A DNA stretch of 64,000 nt, taken from contig JAZKYH010000076.1 in the NCBI GenBank assembly GCA_045612065.1, forward strand, positions 11,943 to 75,942, read 5' to 3'. A model generated the notes under the pieces. That model saw nothing but the letters and a program-made list of their open reading frames with translations. It did no database searches and was not told where the DNA came from. A program made the position numbers and the translations under genes. Positions 50,436 to 58,391 of this stretch are shown piece after piece. Within the stretch, counting starts at the first letter, position 1. Each line of letters starts with the position of its first letter. Source of the stretch: UBA1189 sp045612065. Its GTDB lineage: Bacteria > Bacteroidota > Bacteroidia > Bacteroidales > Bacteroidaceae.

Positions 50436-52253
50436 TTATTTCACAACAGGAGTGTCACCATATTCGAGCGAGAAGTCGTCGACATAAAGTGTACTACCAA
50501 CACCTCCATGGAAGTAGTCACCATACTTACTTGCCGAGAATACTACGAGCAAGTGAGTGGGCTTGCGATTCAAGTCATTATACACCAAGGGGATATTCAC
50601 CTCTTTCCACTGACCGTTGCTATTTACGTTCTGCTCATCAGGCAGAGAGCCATAAGCAATCACGCGGGGGTCATTCTCCCAATCGGGGAAGGTGCTCATA
50701 TCCGTATTGTCAACCTTCAAAGCCTCAGACAGAAGGGCACAATACATACCGCATACGTCGGGTTCGCCACGGCCAGGAGCCTCACTCGGTGCTGAAGAGC
50801 TGTAGCCCTTGCTACCGGATGTTGCAATATTCACTGGAGCATACTGCATCCAACCCTTCAATGCTGTAGGACGAGCTGTGAAGGGAACACCCCAATTCAG
50901 TTTTGCACCACTGGTTCCTACCAACTCACCAAATGTACCGGTATACAAGCTGGCAGCAGCAAACTTGATCACAATATATTTTGACTCCAACTTGGCAGCC
51001 TTGCTACCGCTGTGTACGGGATTGGTAGTCTCTGAAGTATTGCTATCACCTACTGTGGTAGCACCCTTATTACTGGTATCCCAGTATGATTTACCCTGCT
51101 CATTGGCATAGGCAACCTTACCATCCATCCACCAATATTCAAAGCCACCATTGTAGAGGGCAATCTGCTGTTCGGTAGTGAATGCTACGGGGTCACTAAC
51201 CACCTCAGTATCACCATCTACATAACAAAGACGATATTCATAAGAGGTATTAGGAGTCAATCCCTTCAAAGTTGTAGCAATGTTGTCTGAACCGTCCAAA
51301 GTGAATGTTCCGTAAGCAATCTCGTTCCACTCAGCAGCATTCTTCACTCTCCACTGGATCTTCAGTCCTGAGTTCTTGAAAGTCTCAGTCTTTGCTGTAA
51401 CAGAAGCATTAAGCATAGCGAAGTTGCTCCAAGCATTAGCAGCACGTGTAACCACAGCGATAGCGCTCTTTCTCGGAACTTCGAATGTGAAGGTGTAAGT
51501 ATTGGTGCTCTCGTCAACCTCTACCTGCACACCACCCGTGAGGCCATCACCCAAGTTTCCTTCGTCAGCCAACTTGAAGTTCAAGATGTAATGGTCACGT
51601 GCTTTCACATCGGTAAAGCTACGTGTAAGTGAGAAGCTCTTATCATTCATGTTCACGACATCCAACTTTGCCTCAAAGTCACCTGCAGGGATATAACCCG
51701 CTTGAGTGGTTTCATTCATCACGAAACCGAGAGGCATAACCTCAGCCAAAGAAGAGGTTACGGTAGTCACTGCCGACTTAAAGTTTGTGATGAAAGACTG
51801 GTCGTAGTTTACAGTCACCTTTACGTTTGCCAAAGTACAGGTCAAAGTTGCAGTCACCAAACTTTTGGGCTTAACCTCTACCGTTGTTCTACCGTAGTAG
51901 AAGGGAGCGTCGAAAGCCGAAGCCTCACCATCCCAATTGGCAGAGTGTGCAACGATGGTGTAAACGCCTGATTCCAACAGGATATTTCCTTGGAACTCTT
52001 CATCCGCTGCAAAATCCTCAGTACTCTTTATGATGGTACCATTCGCATCTAAAATCTCAACGTACAGTGTCTTTGCATCATAGTCTTCAGGAACAGCCGA
52101 GCGTGTTTCACCGGGAGAGTGCGTTGACGTCAATGAATTGATGCTCAATGACAAATAACCTTGACGCGCTTCATCAACATCCACATCTTGGCTACATGAC
52201 ACCACCAAGACTGCGAGCAATAGGAAAGATAATATATATTGAATCTTTTTCAT
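50436..52253 (-). CDS. DUF4493/PCMD lipoprotein, copy 1
   Basis: 605 residues. Signal MKKIQYILSFLLLAVLVVSC, lipobox Cys20. The N-terminal DUF4493 domain (about 30-240, 'LSLSINSLTSTHSPGETRSA') is followed by a fibronectin-like part and the PCMD domain (about 375-605) with 'GGFEYWWMDGKVAYANEQGK' and 'GQWKEVNIPLVYNDLNRKP'. PCMD is a putative carbohydrate-associated domain. This copy keeps DUF4493, whereas the 46483 copy has BACON-like repeats in its place, showing domain exchange. It is 25 bases upstream of the first barrel gene. Confidence 0.82.
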   Translation of the reverse strand: MKKIQYILSFLLLAVLVVSCSQDVDVDEARQGYLSLSINSLTSTHSPGETRSAVPEDYDAKTLYVEILDANGTIIKSTEDFAADEEFQGNILLESGVYTIVAHSANWDGEASAFDAPFYYGRTTVEVKPKSLVTATLTCTLANVKVTVNYDQSFITNFKSAVTTVTSSLAEVMPLGFVMNETTQAGYIPAGDFEAKLDVVNMNDKSFSLTRSFTDVKARDHYILNFKLADEGNLGDGLTGGVQVEVDESTNTYTFTFEVPRKSAIAVVTRAANAWSNFAMLNASVTAKTETFKNSGLKIQWRVKNAAEWNEIAYGTFTLDGSDNIATTLKGLTPNTSYEYRLCYVDGDTEVVSDPVAFTTEQQIALYNGGFEYWWMDGKVAYANEQGKSYWDTSNKGATTVGDSNTSETTNPVHSGSKAAKLESKYIVIKFAAASLYTGTFGELVGTSGAKLNWGVPFTARPTALKGWMQYAPVNIATSGSKGYSSSAPSEAPGRGEPDVCGMYCALLSEALKVDNTDMSTFPDWENDPRVIAYGSLPDEQNVNSNGQWKEVNIPLVYNDLNRKPTHLLVVFSASKYGDYFHGGVGSTLYVDDFSLEYGDTPVVK

Positions 52254-52291
52254 ATTCTATCGTATCTTTTTATTATAACAGAAGTTATTGT

Positions 52292-53554
52292 TTATTTTAC
52301 GGTCAGCACGAGTGAGCCATTCTTGGTGTTACCTTGCATATCGGTGATGGTCAAAGTGAAGCTATGCTCACCAGGCAAAACGGTCAACAAGGTAAAGAAG
52401 TTACCAATGGGGAAGGTGTATTCCAAGTCACCCTCTGAAGGCACTGACAAGGTTTGTCCCAATTCGCTGAACAAATCGACCATATTTCGGTTATCAACAA
52501 CCTCGGCACCAGCAGCGAAGTCTACACCCTCAAAGTTACCAGCCAAGTCGGCCAACGAACCCATCATGGCATCGCTTGTAGAGTTCATCTTTACCTTGAT
52601 GCTCTTGATACCATGCTCTGCAGCAATGTAAGTGTTACCCAAAGCGGGGTCTGTATCAATAGACACAACCATATCCTCAGGGAGATTCAATGTGATAGCA
52701 TCGCTATCGCCACCGCCTACATTCTCGTTGTCATCGCTACCGCTACCACCAGAGGTGATATTGTCCTCAACTTCCATTTCGAAGTTTTCTTCGCTCTCCT
52801 CGAATGTGATGTTTGCCGTAATCTTAATGCCAGTAACATCGTTATCAGTGCTTTCAACGGGTCTGAAGTTCACGACGATGCAGTCACCACCCGAGAAGCA
52901 TTCGTTGTCGCTGTCGTACTGTTCGGTTGCCTGCTTCTTGGTAAGAACGCTTGCGGTGCTGATACGATTACCCTTAGCTGTCATACCAAAGAATTTCACG
53001 TTGAGCATCTTCACGTTGTCCTCGAAACGAATGTACTTGGGAGCGGGGAGCAAGCCATCTTTCACGTAGGTATAGATGATTGCAGTCTTAGAGCCATCAT
53101 CAATTGACACTTCCCAAGTGGTAAAGGTCTGCATAAAGTCGTCACTGAAACGAACGGTGATGCAACCGTTAGCCATACGACAAACGACGTTTGAGATGGT
53201 GTTGATATTCTGCAAGATTTCAAAAGTATCACATCCTGCATAATATGGAGCATCCATAAACTTTTCAAATTCGCCAGGAGTGTGAGCCTCAGCATAATAC
53301 ATGCCAGTGTTCATCTTTATCTTTGTAGGAACCTGGTCTGCTCTGTTATAAGAAGCGATGGTCTGATTGTTGCTCAGTGAATAAATCGCAACAGGGAAAT
53401 CCGCTGTCTCTACAGCACGTGTAGCACTGGGGGTAACCTTATCAACATTCAATGACATAGTACCCGTTTCTGTTGTGGGGAAATCTTCGTTTACGCAAGA
53501 AGCGAGAACGAGACCAGCGAAGGAACCCACCAATATAAATTTAGAAATATTCAT
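52292..53554 (-). CDS. DUF4493 lipoprotein
   Basis: 420 residues with signal MNISKFILVGSFAGLVLASC (lipobox Cys20). DUF4493 core 'MSLNVDKVTPSATRAVETADFPVAIYSL' style at 33-60 and 'CRMANGCITVRFSDDFMQTF' near 145-165. A Gly/Ser/Asp-rich hinge near 265-285 joins it to a second beta domain of about 130 residues that is not recognised. It lies between two related lipoproteins in the operon. No enzyme motif was seen. Confidence 0.77.
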   Translation of the reverse strand: MNISKFILVGSFAGLVLASCVNEDFPTTETGTMSLNVDKVTPSATRAVETADFPVAIYSLSNNQTIASYNRADQVPTKIKMNTGMYYAEAHTPGEFEKFMDAPYYAGCDTFEILQNINTISNVVCRMANGCITVRFSDDFMQTFTTWEVSIDDGSKTAIIYTYVKDGLLPAPKYIRFEDNVKMLNVKFFGMTAKGNRISTASVLTKKQATEQYDSDNECFSGGDCIVVNFRPVESTDNDVTGIKITANITFEESEENFEMEVEDNITSGGSGSDDNENVGGGDSDAITLNLPEDMVVSIDTDPALGNTYIAAEHGIKSIKVKMNSTSDAMMGSLADLAGNFEGVDFAAGAEVVDNRNMVDLFSELGQTLSVPSEGDLEYTFPIGNFFTLLTVLPGEHSFTLTITDMQGNTKNGSLVLTVK

Positions 53555-53629
53555 AATTCTTTTTTATACTTTAATATAGGTAATCAATTTTATGGGAATC
53601 TACTGTATAGATTAAAGTTCAAAGCTAGA

Positions 53630-54442
53630 TTAAGTCCACTCAATGGGCACCTCGATATCTACAGGCTTGTCATTGGTTCTCTCATCGATGGTGATGGAAA
53701 TCTTGATGTCGCCCAAGTTGGTAGGTGTATAGTTGGCAGAGATATTCATCTTGTAAGCCTTGTTTCTATTCAGCTTGAATGAACCTTTCTTCACATCTCC
53801 CTGCTGTTCGTTGTTGACATACTCGTCCTTAGCGGTGGTGGTGATAGCGAAGGATACGGTCTCACCGTTTTCGTTCAGCTTCACATACCAAGGCTCCGAG
53901 TCACCCTTCAGCCAGTCAATGCTTTCAGAGCCCATTGCCTCGGTGCCAGAGAATGTCACCTTGTAATCGCTATAATAATCCGACATGCTGCTATCGAAGT
54001 TAACGGCAATACGTCCACATGTGGGTGTACATACTACATCTGCAGTTTCGGTCTTGTTGGCAGTGATAGTACCATAAGTTTCACCATAAACGTAGAACGC
54101 GTCGCGCGAACAGGCATGTTCGGTTCCATAGAAAGCCTGCACGCTGTAACTTCCGAGGCTCAGTGTCAACGGCATCTTAGAGGCCACTTCCGAACCTTTG
54201 CATCTCATTTTTTCCACACCGTCCTTATCTGTCACTACCACGGTGTAGTTGTCCACGTTATTGTAAGAAGACTCCACAACCGCACGGGTACTAACAAAGC
54301 CAGCATCCGCATTCAATTTCAACGACAACAATCCTTGTTCCTCTTTCACGGGGAGTTCCTCAAAATCTGAGATTTGGGAACACGAAACGAGCATCATACC
54401 CAAGGCAAATGCTGCTCCGCAAACAAACTTTCCTTTTTTCAT
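53630..54442 (-). CDS. DUF4493 lipoprotein (first gene of operon)
   Basis: 270 residues with lipobox MLVSC. 'GLLSLKLNADAGFVSTRAVVESSY' near 38-61 and 'CTPTCGRIAVNFDSS' near 138-152 are the DUF4493 hallmarks. The gene follows the operon promoter by about 75 bases and starts the eight-gene series. It is predicted to be exposed on the outer leaflet or in the periplasm. Confidence 0.78.
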   Translation of the reverse strand: MKKGKFVCGAAFALGMMLVSCSQISDFEELPVKEEQGLLSLKLNADAGFVSTRAVVESSYNNVDNYTVVVTDKDGVEKMRCKGSEVASKMPLTLSLGSYSVQAFYGTEHACSRDAFYVYGETYGTITANKTETADVVCTPTCGRIAVNFDSSMSDYYSDYKVTFSGTEAMGSESIDWLKGDSEPWYVKLNENGETVSFAITTTAKDEYVNNEQQGDVKKGSFKLNRNKAYKMNISANYTPTNLGDIKISITIDERTNDKPVDIEVPIEWT

Positions 54443-54526
54443 AAACTCTTATTTTATGTAAATTTATAATTCATTCCATGCGCACATTTTCAGCGAAATA
54501 CTGCCTCTAAATCCGCAACAATTCCG

Positions 54527-54534
54527 CAAAGGTA
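54527..54534 (-). promoter_or_regulatory. -7 box TACCTTTG for the surface lipoprotein operon
   Basis: An exact TAnnTTTG on the minus strand, 85 bases before the first ATG. It may drive all eight genes down to 43993. Confidence 0.55.
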
Positions 54535-54609
54535 CTATTTTTTAATGGAATAAAAGTTATTTTTACACTTTTTTAACACGGAGGGGAGTAAAAGCAATCG
54601 TAAGTTGCA

Positions 54610-54673
54610 AGCAACGCTCCTCGGAAAACTCAGGTTTTCTTCGTTGCAACCGATACTATTATACCTCGTTGCC
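54610..54673 (+). repeat. Dispersed hairpin repeat, copy 1
   Basis: CTCCTCGGAAAACT, a short stem GAAAAC/GTTTTC, then CTTCGTTGCAACCGATAC and a 9-base loop. It aligns with 58166-58219. Confidence 0.65.
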
Positions 54674-54750
54674 GCCGCAACCGAAGCCAATGCTCTGCGT
54701 CGACGCTGAAAAAAACCCAATGCAAGCGTTGTTTTCTCGCGCTTTTTTCG

Positions 54751-54758
54751 TACCTTCG
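54751..54758 (+). promoter_or_regulatory. -7 box TACCTTCG for lepA
   Basis: Fits TAnnTTyG, with a TTG 19 bases upstream, and lies 34 bases before the ATG. Confidence 0.5.
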
Positions 54759-54792
54759 CACTTTATTAGAATAAGTACACCTATATAGTATA

Positions 54793-56574
54793 ATGAAGCA
54801 CATCAGAAACTTCTGCATCATTGCACACATCGACCACGGTAAGTCGACCCTTGCCGACCGTCTGCTTGAGTTCACCAACACTATCAAGGTCACCGAGGGC
54901 CAGATGCTCGACGACATGGACCTCGAGAAGGAGCGCGGCATCACCATCAAGAGCCACGCCATACAGATGGAGTATACCTACCAGGGCGAGAAGTATGTGC
55001 TCAACCTCATCGACACACCGGGACACGTGGACTTCTCCTACGAGGTGTCACGCTCTATCGCGGCATGCGAGGGCGCACTGCTCGTGGTGGACGCTTCGCA
55101 GGGTGTGCAGGCACAGACTATCTCGAACCTCTACATGGCCATCGAGCACGACCTGGAAATCATCCCCGTCATCAACAAGTGCGACATGCCCAGTGCCGAG
55201 CCCGAAAAGGTGGAGGACGAAATCATCGAACTCCTCGGCTGCAAGCGTGAGGAGATTATCCGCGCATCGGGCAAGACGGGCCTCGGCGTTGAGGATGTGT
55301 TGGCAGCCGTCATCGAGCGCATCCCCGCTCCCGTGGGCGACGAGAACGCTCCGCTGCAGTGCCTCATCTTCGACTCGGTGTTCAACTCGTTCCGCGGTAT
55401 CATCGCCTACTTCAAGATACTCAACGGCACCATCCGCCAGGGCGACATGGTGAAGTTCTTCAACACGGGCAAGGAGTACGATGCCGACGAAATCGGTGTG
55501 CTCAAGATGGATATGGTGCCCCAAAAGGAGTTGAAGGCGGGTAACGTAGGTTATATCATCTCGGGCATCAAGACCTCTACGGAGGTGAAGGTGGGCGACA
55601 CCATCACCCATGTCAAGGGTGGCTGCTCAGAGGCCATCGCGGGCTTCGAGGAGAGCAAGCCCATGGTGTTTGCCGGCGTATATCCCATCGATGCCGAGGA
55701 CTATGAGGACTTGCGCGCTTCGCTCGAAAAGTTGCAACTCAACGATGCTTCGCTCTCGTTCTTCCCCGAGTCATCATTGGCCTTGGGATTCGGCTTCCGT
55801 TGCGGCTTCCTCGGGCTGCTCCACATGGAGATTGTGCAGGAGCGTCTCGACCGCGAGTTCGACATGAGCGTCATCACCACCGTGCCCAACGTATCGTACA
55901 ACGTCTACGACAAGCATGGCGAATGCATCGAGGTACACAACCCCGGTGGCATGCCCGACGTGACACTCATCGACCACATCGAAGAGCCCTACATCAAGGC
56001 TTCGGTCATCACCACTACCGACTACATCGGGCCCATCATGACGCTCTGCCTCGGCAAGCGCGGCGAACTGGTGAAGCAGGAGTATATCTCGGGCAACCGC
56101 GTGGAGATACACTATATGATGCCACTGGGCGAAATCGTGATTGACTTCTACGACAAACTCAAGAGCATCTCGAAGGGCTATGCCTCGTTCGACTATCACC
56201 CCGCAGGGTTCCGTCCCTCGAAGTTGGTGAAACTCGACATCCTGCTCAATGGCGAGCCCGTGGATGCCCTCTCTACCCTCACCCACATCGACAATGCCTA
56301 CGACTTCGGTCGCCGCATGTGTGAGAAACTCAAGGAACTCATCCCACGTCAGCAGTTCGACATCGCCATCCAAGCGGCCATCGGTGGTAAGATTATCGCC
56401 CGCGAGACCGTCAAGCAGGTGCGCAAGGACGTGACGGCCAAGTGTTACGGTGGTGACGTGTCGCGTAAGCGCAAACTCCTCGAGAAGCAGAAGAAGGGTA
56501 AGAAGCGCATGAAGCAAATCGGTAACGTTGAGGTGCCGCAGAAGGCGTTCCTCGCCGTGCTGAAACTCGACTAA
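54793..56574 (+). CDS. lepA: Elongation factor 4 (LepA)
   Basis: 593 residues. The GTPase domain has 'AHIDHGKSTLADRL' (about 11-24), 'DTPGHVDF' (about 77-84) and 'NKCDMPSAEPEKV' (about 131-143). The LepA-specific C-terminal domain 'KQIGNVEVPQKAFLAVLKLD' ends the protein. It is a ribosome-associated GTPase that affects translocation and 30S assembly. Length matches the family (about 600). Strong codon bias indicates high expression. Confidence 0.96.
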   Translation: MKHIRNFCIIAHIDHGKSTLADRLLEFTNTIKVTEGQMLDDMDLEKERGITIKSHAIQMEYTYQGEKYVLNLIDTPGHVDFSYEVSRSIAACEGALLVVDASQGVQAQTISNLYMAIEHDLEIIPVINKCDMPSAEPEKVEDEIIELLGCKREEIIRASGKTGLGVEDVLAAVIERIPAPVGDENAPLQCLIFDSVFNSFRGIIAYFKILNGTIRQGDMVKFFNTGKEYDADEIGVLKMDMVPQKELKAGNVGYIISGIKTSTEVKVGDTITHVKGGCSEAIAGFEESKPMVFAGVYPIDAEDYEDLRASLEKLQLNDASLSFFPESSLALGFGFRCGFLGLLHMEIVQERLDREFDMSVITTVPNVSYNVYDKHGECIEVHNPGGMPDVTLIDHIEEPYIKASVITTTDYIGPIMTLCLGKRGELVKQEYISGNRVEIHYMMPLGEIVIDFYDKLKSISKGYASFDYHPAGFRPSKLVKLDILLNGEPVDALSTLTHIDNAYDFGRRMCEKLKELIPRQQFDIAIQAAIGGKIIARETVKQVRKDVTAKCYGGDVSRKRKLLEKQKKGKKRMKQIGNVEVPQKAFLAVLKLD

Positions 56575-56601
56575 GCGAAAGTTGGATCTAGAATAAGAGA
56601 A

Positions 56602-56631
56602 AGAGGGCACACCCATCGGGGAGTGCCCTCT
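56602..56631 (+). terminator. lepA terminator
   Basis: AGAGGGCAC/GTGCCCTCT with a 12-base loop, then a T/C-rich run. Confidence 0.75.
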
Positions 56632-56686
56632 TCTCTTTCTCTGCGAAGGAGATGAAGCGAATAGTTAGGCTTTTGCCTAACGAAGC

Positions 56687-57135
56687 GCCGAAGTGTCGCC
56701 AAGATATGATATCATCATTATAATCAAATACTTAATGGCGACACTTCTCCGCACATCACGAACAAAACCGACTGGCAGTATCACGGTTTCTTTATGGAGC
56801 CGTTTTTTATCTTACTCTTGCGATATTTCTACTAGTTTTCACAGCCATTTACTATTGAACGATGGCGAGCATACACGCGTATGCTGCCCACCATACGGGC
56901 GTATGGTGGCGACCAGTCGCGTGTATTGTCGCCATCATACGCACAATTCTCTCTATCCAAATTAGCGAAGCGAACTATAAAAAGCATCTCCAGTATTCTT
57001 GAGCCAGCACCTTACAAGAGATTGCATTATACCTTTCTGTTTGCCTACACTCACCAACTCCAAAGTCTGGGCATAAAGTGTCGCCATTAACTCACTGAAT
57101 TATAAGATGCTAAAACACACCGGCGACACTTCGGC
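56687..57135. mobile_element. Putative non-autonomous element with 14-bp terminal inverted repeats
   Basis: GCCGAAGTGTCGCC (56687-56700) and its exact complement (57122-57135) bound a 449-base segment without coding capacity. Inner copies of the core lie at 56736-56747 and 57076-57085, so the ends themselves form hairpin-capable pairs. I see no clear target-site duplication, so a MITE-like origin is only a possibility. Confidence 0.4.
56865..56933. repeat. Three tandem palindromes of the GCGA-CCAT family
   Basis: AGCATAC/GTATGCT (56868-56885), CCACCATACG/CGTATGGTGG (56889-56910) and GGCGAC/GTCGCC (56908-56933). The units share the core found at 5607-5674. Confidence 0.75.
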
Positions 57136-57300
57136 AGATGATATCAGTAACATCCATTAGTTCGTGTAGTAAATGCACGCCTTCGTATTGTTTCCACAGA
57201 AGAGAAGAATTCACTTCTTCTGTGCGCCCTCCAGCCACGATTCTTCCATCAGCGTCTCTTTGTTAAAAATATAAAAAGATTAGCATATTTTATTGTTTTT

Positions 57301-57342
57301 CGATAAAAACCAATTACCTTTGCATCGTTAAACGATAAAAAC
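57301..57342. promoter_or_regulatory. Operator-like repeats around the DUF2975/HTH promoter
   Basis: CGATAAAAAC occurs at 57301-57310 and again at 57333-57342, 32 bp apart. The second copy is part of the near-palindrome ATCGTTAAACGAT (57324-57336). A -7 box TACCTTTG (57315-57322) lies between. This is what a self-regulating operon would be expected to show. Confidence 0.55.
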
Positions 57343-57352
57343 TTATTGAATT

Positions 57353-57823
57353 ATGAAAACAAATCTTTCAAAACGAATGTCGGTAGTTACCGGTTTTGTA
57401 ATCTTTTTCGGAGTGTTAAACATACTGCTATTATTGGCAAAAGCAGGATATGCTGTGGGCATAGGAGGCGGTCCTTCAGGAAAATGGGACGAAGAGTGGT
57501 ATGCATGGAAAGTACTTATCCTCATCGGGTACGTTGTCTTTGGCCTTACAATAAATATACTCACCATGGTGTTTATGGTCAACTCCATCAAGTCAATCAA
57601 ATGCGGCGAATTTTTCTCAAAGCGTAACGCTAATATGATATGGTGGGTAGCACCCGTCTATTTTCTATCAAGCTTATGTGCTAATAACTTCCCCATAATC
57701 TATGGTGCCCCACTCTTTATGGTCTATCCCAACACATTCTTTACCCCTCTTCTCCTCATCGGCATTGCTATGATTTATTCGGCAGGCGTTCGCTTGAGCG
57801 AAGAGAACCGCTTGACTGTGTGA
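57353..57823 (+). CDS. DUF2975 membrane protein
   Basis: 156 residues with four membrane helices ('VVTGFVIFFGVLNILLLLAKAG', 'VLILIGYVVFGLTINILTMVF', and two more). 'VNSIKSIKCGEFFSKRNANMIWW' between helices 2 and 3 is typical of DUF2975. Its function is unknown, but it is regularly followed by a small HTH regulator, as here (42 bases on). Confidence 0.82.
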   Translation: MKTNLSKRMSVVTGFVIFFGVLNILLLLAKAGYAVGIGGGPSGKWDEEWYAWKVLILIGYVVFGLTINILTMVFMVNSIKSIKCGEFFSKRNANMIWWVAPVYFLSSLCANNFPIIYGAPLFMVYPNTFFTPLLLIGIAMIYSAGVRLSEENRLTV

Positions 57824-57865
57824 TTCGTTAACCCACTATGTAAAACCTTAAAGAACAAGCATACA

Positions 57866-58075
57866 ATGTCAATCATAGTAAATGTAGATGTAATGCTGGC
57901 CAAGCGCAAAATGACCTCGGGCGAACTGGCTGAAAAGGTGGGTATCACCGCTGCCAATCTCTCTATCTTGAAGACAGGAAAGGCCCGCGCCATCCGCTTC
58001 TCCACACTCGATGCCATCTGTAAAGCCCTCGACTGCCAGCCGGGCGACATCTTGGAGTATCGTGACGGAGAGTAA
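57866..58075 (+). CDS. Small XRE-family HTH regulator
   Basis: 69 residues; a Cro/C1-type helix-turn-helix (YozG-like). 'LAKRKMTSGELAEKVGITAANLSILKTGKARAIRF' style residues 10-46 hold the two recognition helices. It probably binds the repeats at 57301-57342 and controls its own operon (inference). Confidence 0.85.
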   Translation: MSIIVNVDVMLAKRKMTSGELAEKVGITAANLSILKTGKARAIRFSTLDAICKALDCQPGDILEYRDGE

Positions 58076-58112
58076 AATTCTAGCGATAATATAATGTTGT
58101 CCCAAACATAGT

Positions 58113-58255
58113 TTGTCATTCTGAGCAAAGCAAAGAATCTCGCGAACGTATCTTGGAGAAAACTCCTCGGGGAAGCTGAAGCTTCCTTCGTCGCAACCGA
58201 CGCTTTCATACCGCGTCGGCCCTGCGCAAGATCCTTCCTATCGTCTGGATGACAA
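58113..58255. repeat. Dispersed intergenic hairpin element
   Basis: TTGTCAT (58113-58119) and ATGACAA (58249-58255) bound the element. The left arm reads like the widespread CATTCTGAGCAAAGCAAAGAATCTC-type intergenic repeat. Inside is copy 2 of the hairpin family: GGAAGCT/AGCTTCC and CCGACGC/GCGTCGG (58197-58219) with a 9-base loop. Confidence 0.65.
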
Positions 58256-58391
58256 TTACGCTGAGAATCTGAGCGATTTGACAACTGCTATATTATCTCC
58301 AAGATTTCATACACCTCCTGCATTACAACAAAGAAAAATGGCGGACACTACACGTAGTATCCGCCATTTCGATATAAAGAACAATCTAAAA

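Larger units (their letters stand above)
54443..54792. other. Divergent promoter region with a dispersed repeat
   Basis: 350 bases between the operon and lepA: the operon promoter, a copy of the dispersed hairpin repeat, and the lepA promoter. No gene is supported. Confidence 0.6.
56632..57314. other. Repeat-rich non-coding region
   Basis: About 0.7 kb with no convincing gene. It is flanked by 14-bp inverted repeats and contains three palindromes of the GCGA-CCAT family plus an extra internal pair of GTGTCGCC/GGCGACAC repeats. AT-rich DNA fills the rest. Confidence 0.6.

Noticed and set aside
43993..54442. A fimbrial (Mfa/Fim) operon
   Set aside because: DUF4493 proteins resemble fimbrial anchors in layout, but no fimbrillin-type shaft gene with the expected fold was recognised.
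56687..57135. An insertion sequence
   Set aside because: No transposase frame lies between the inverted repeats.
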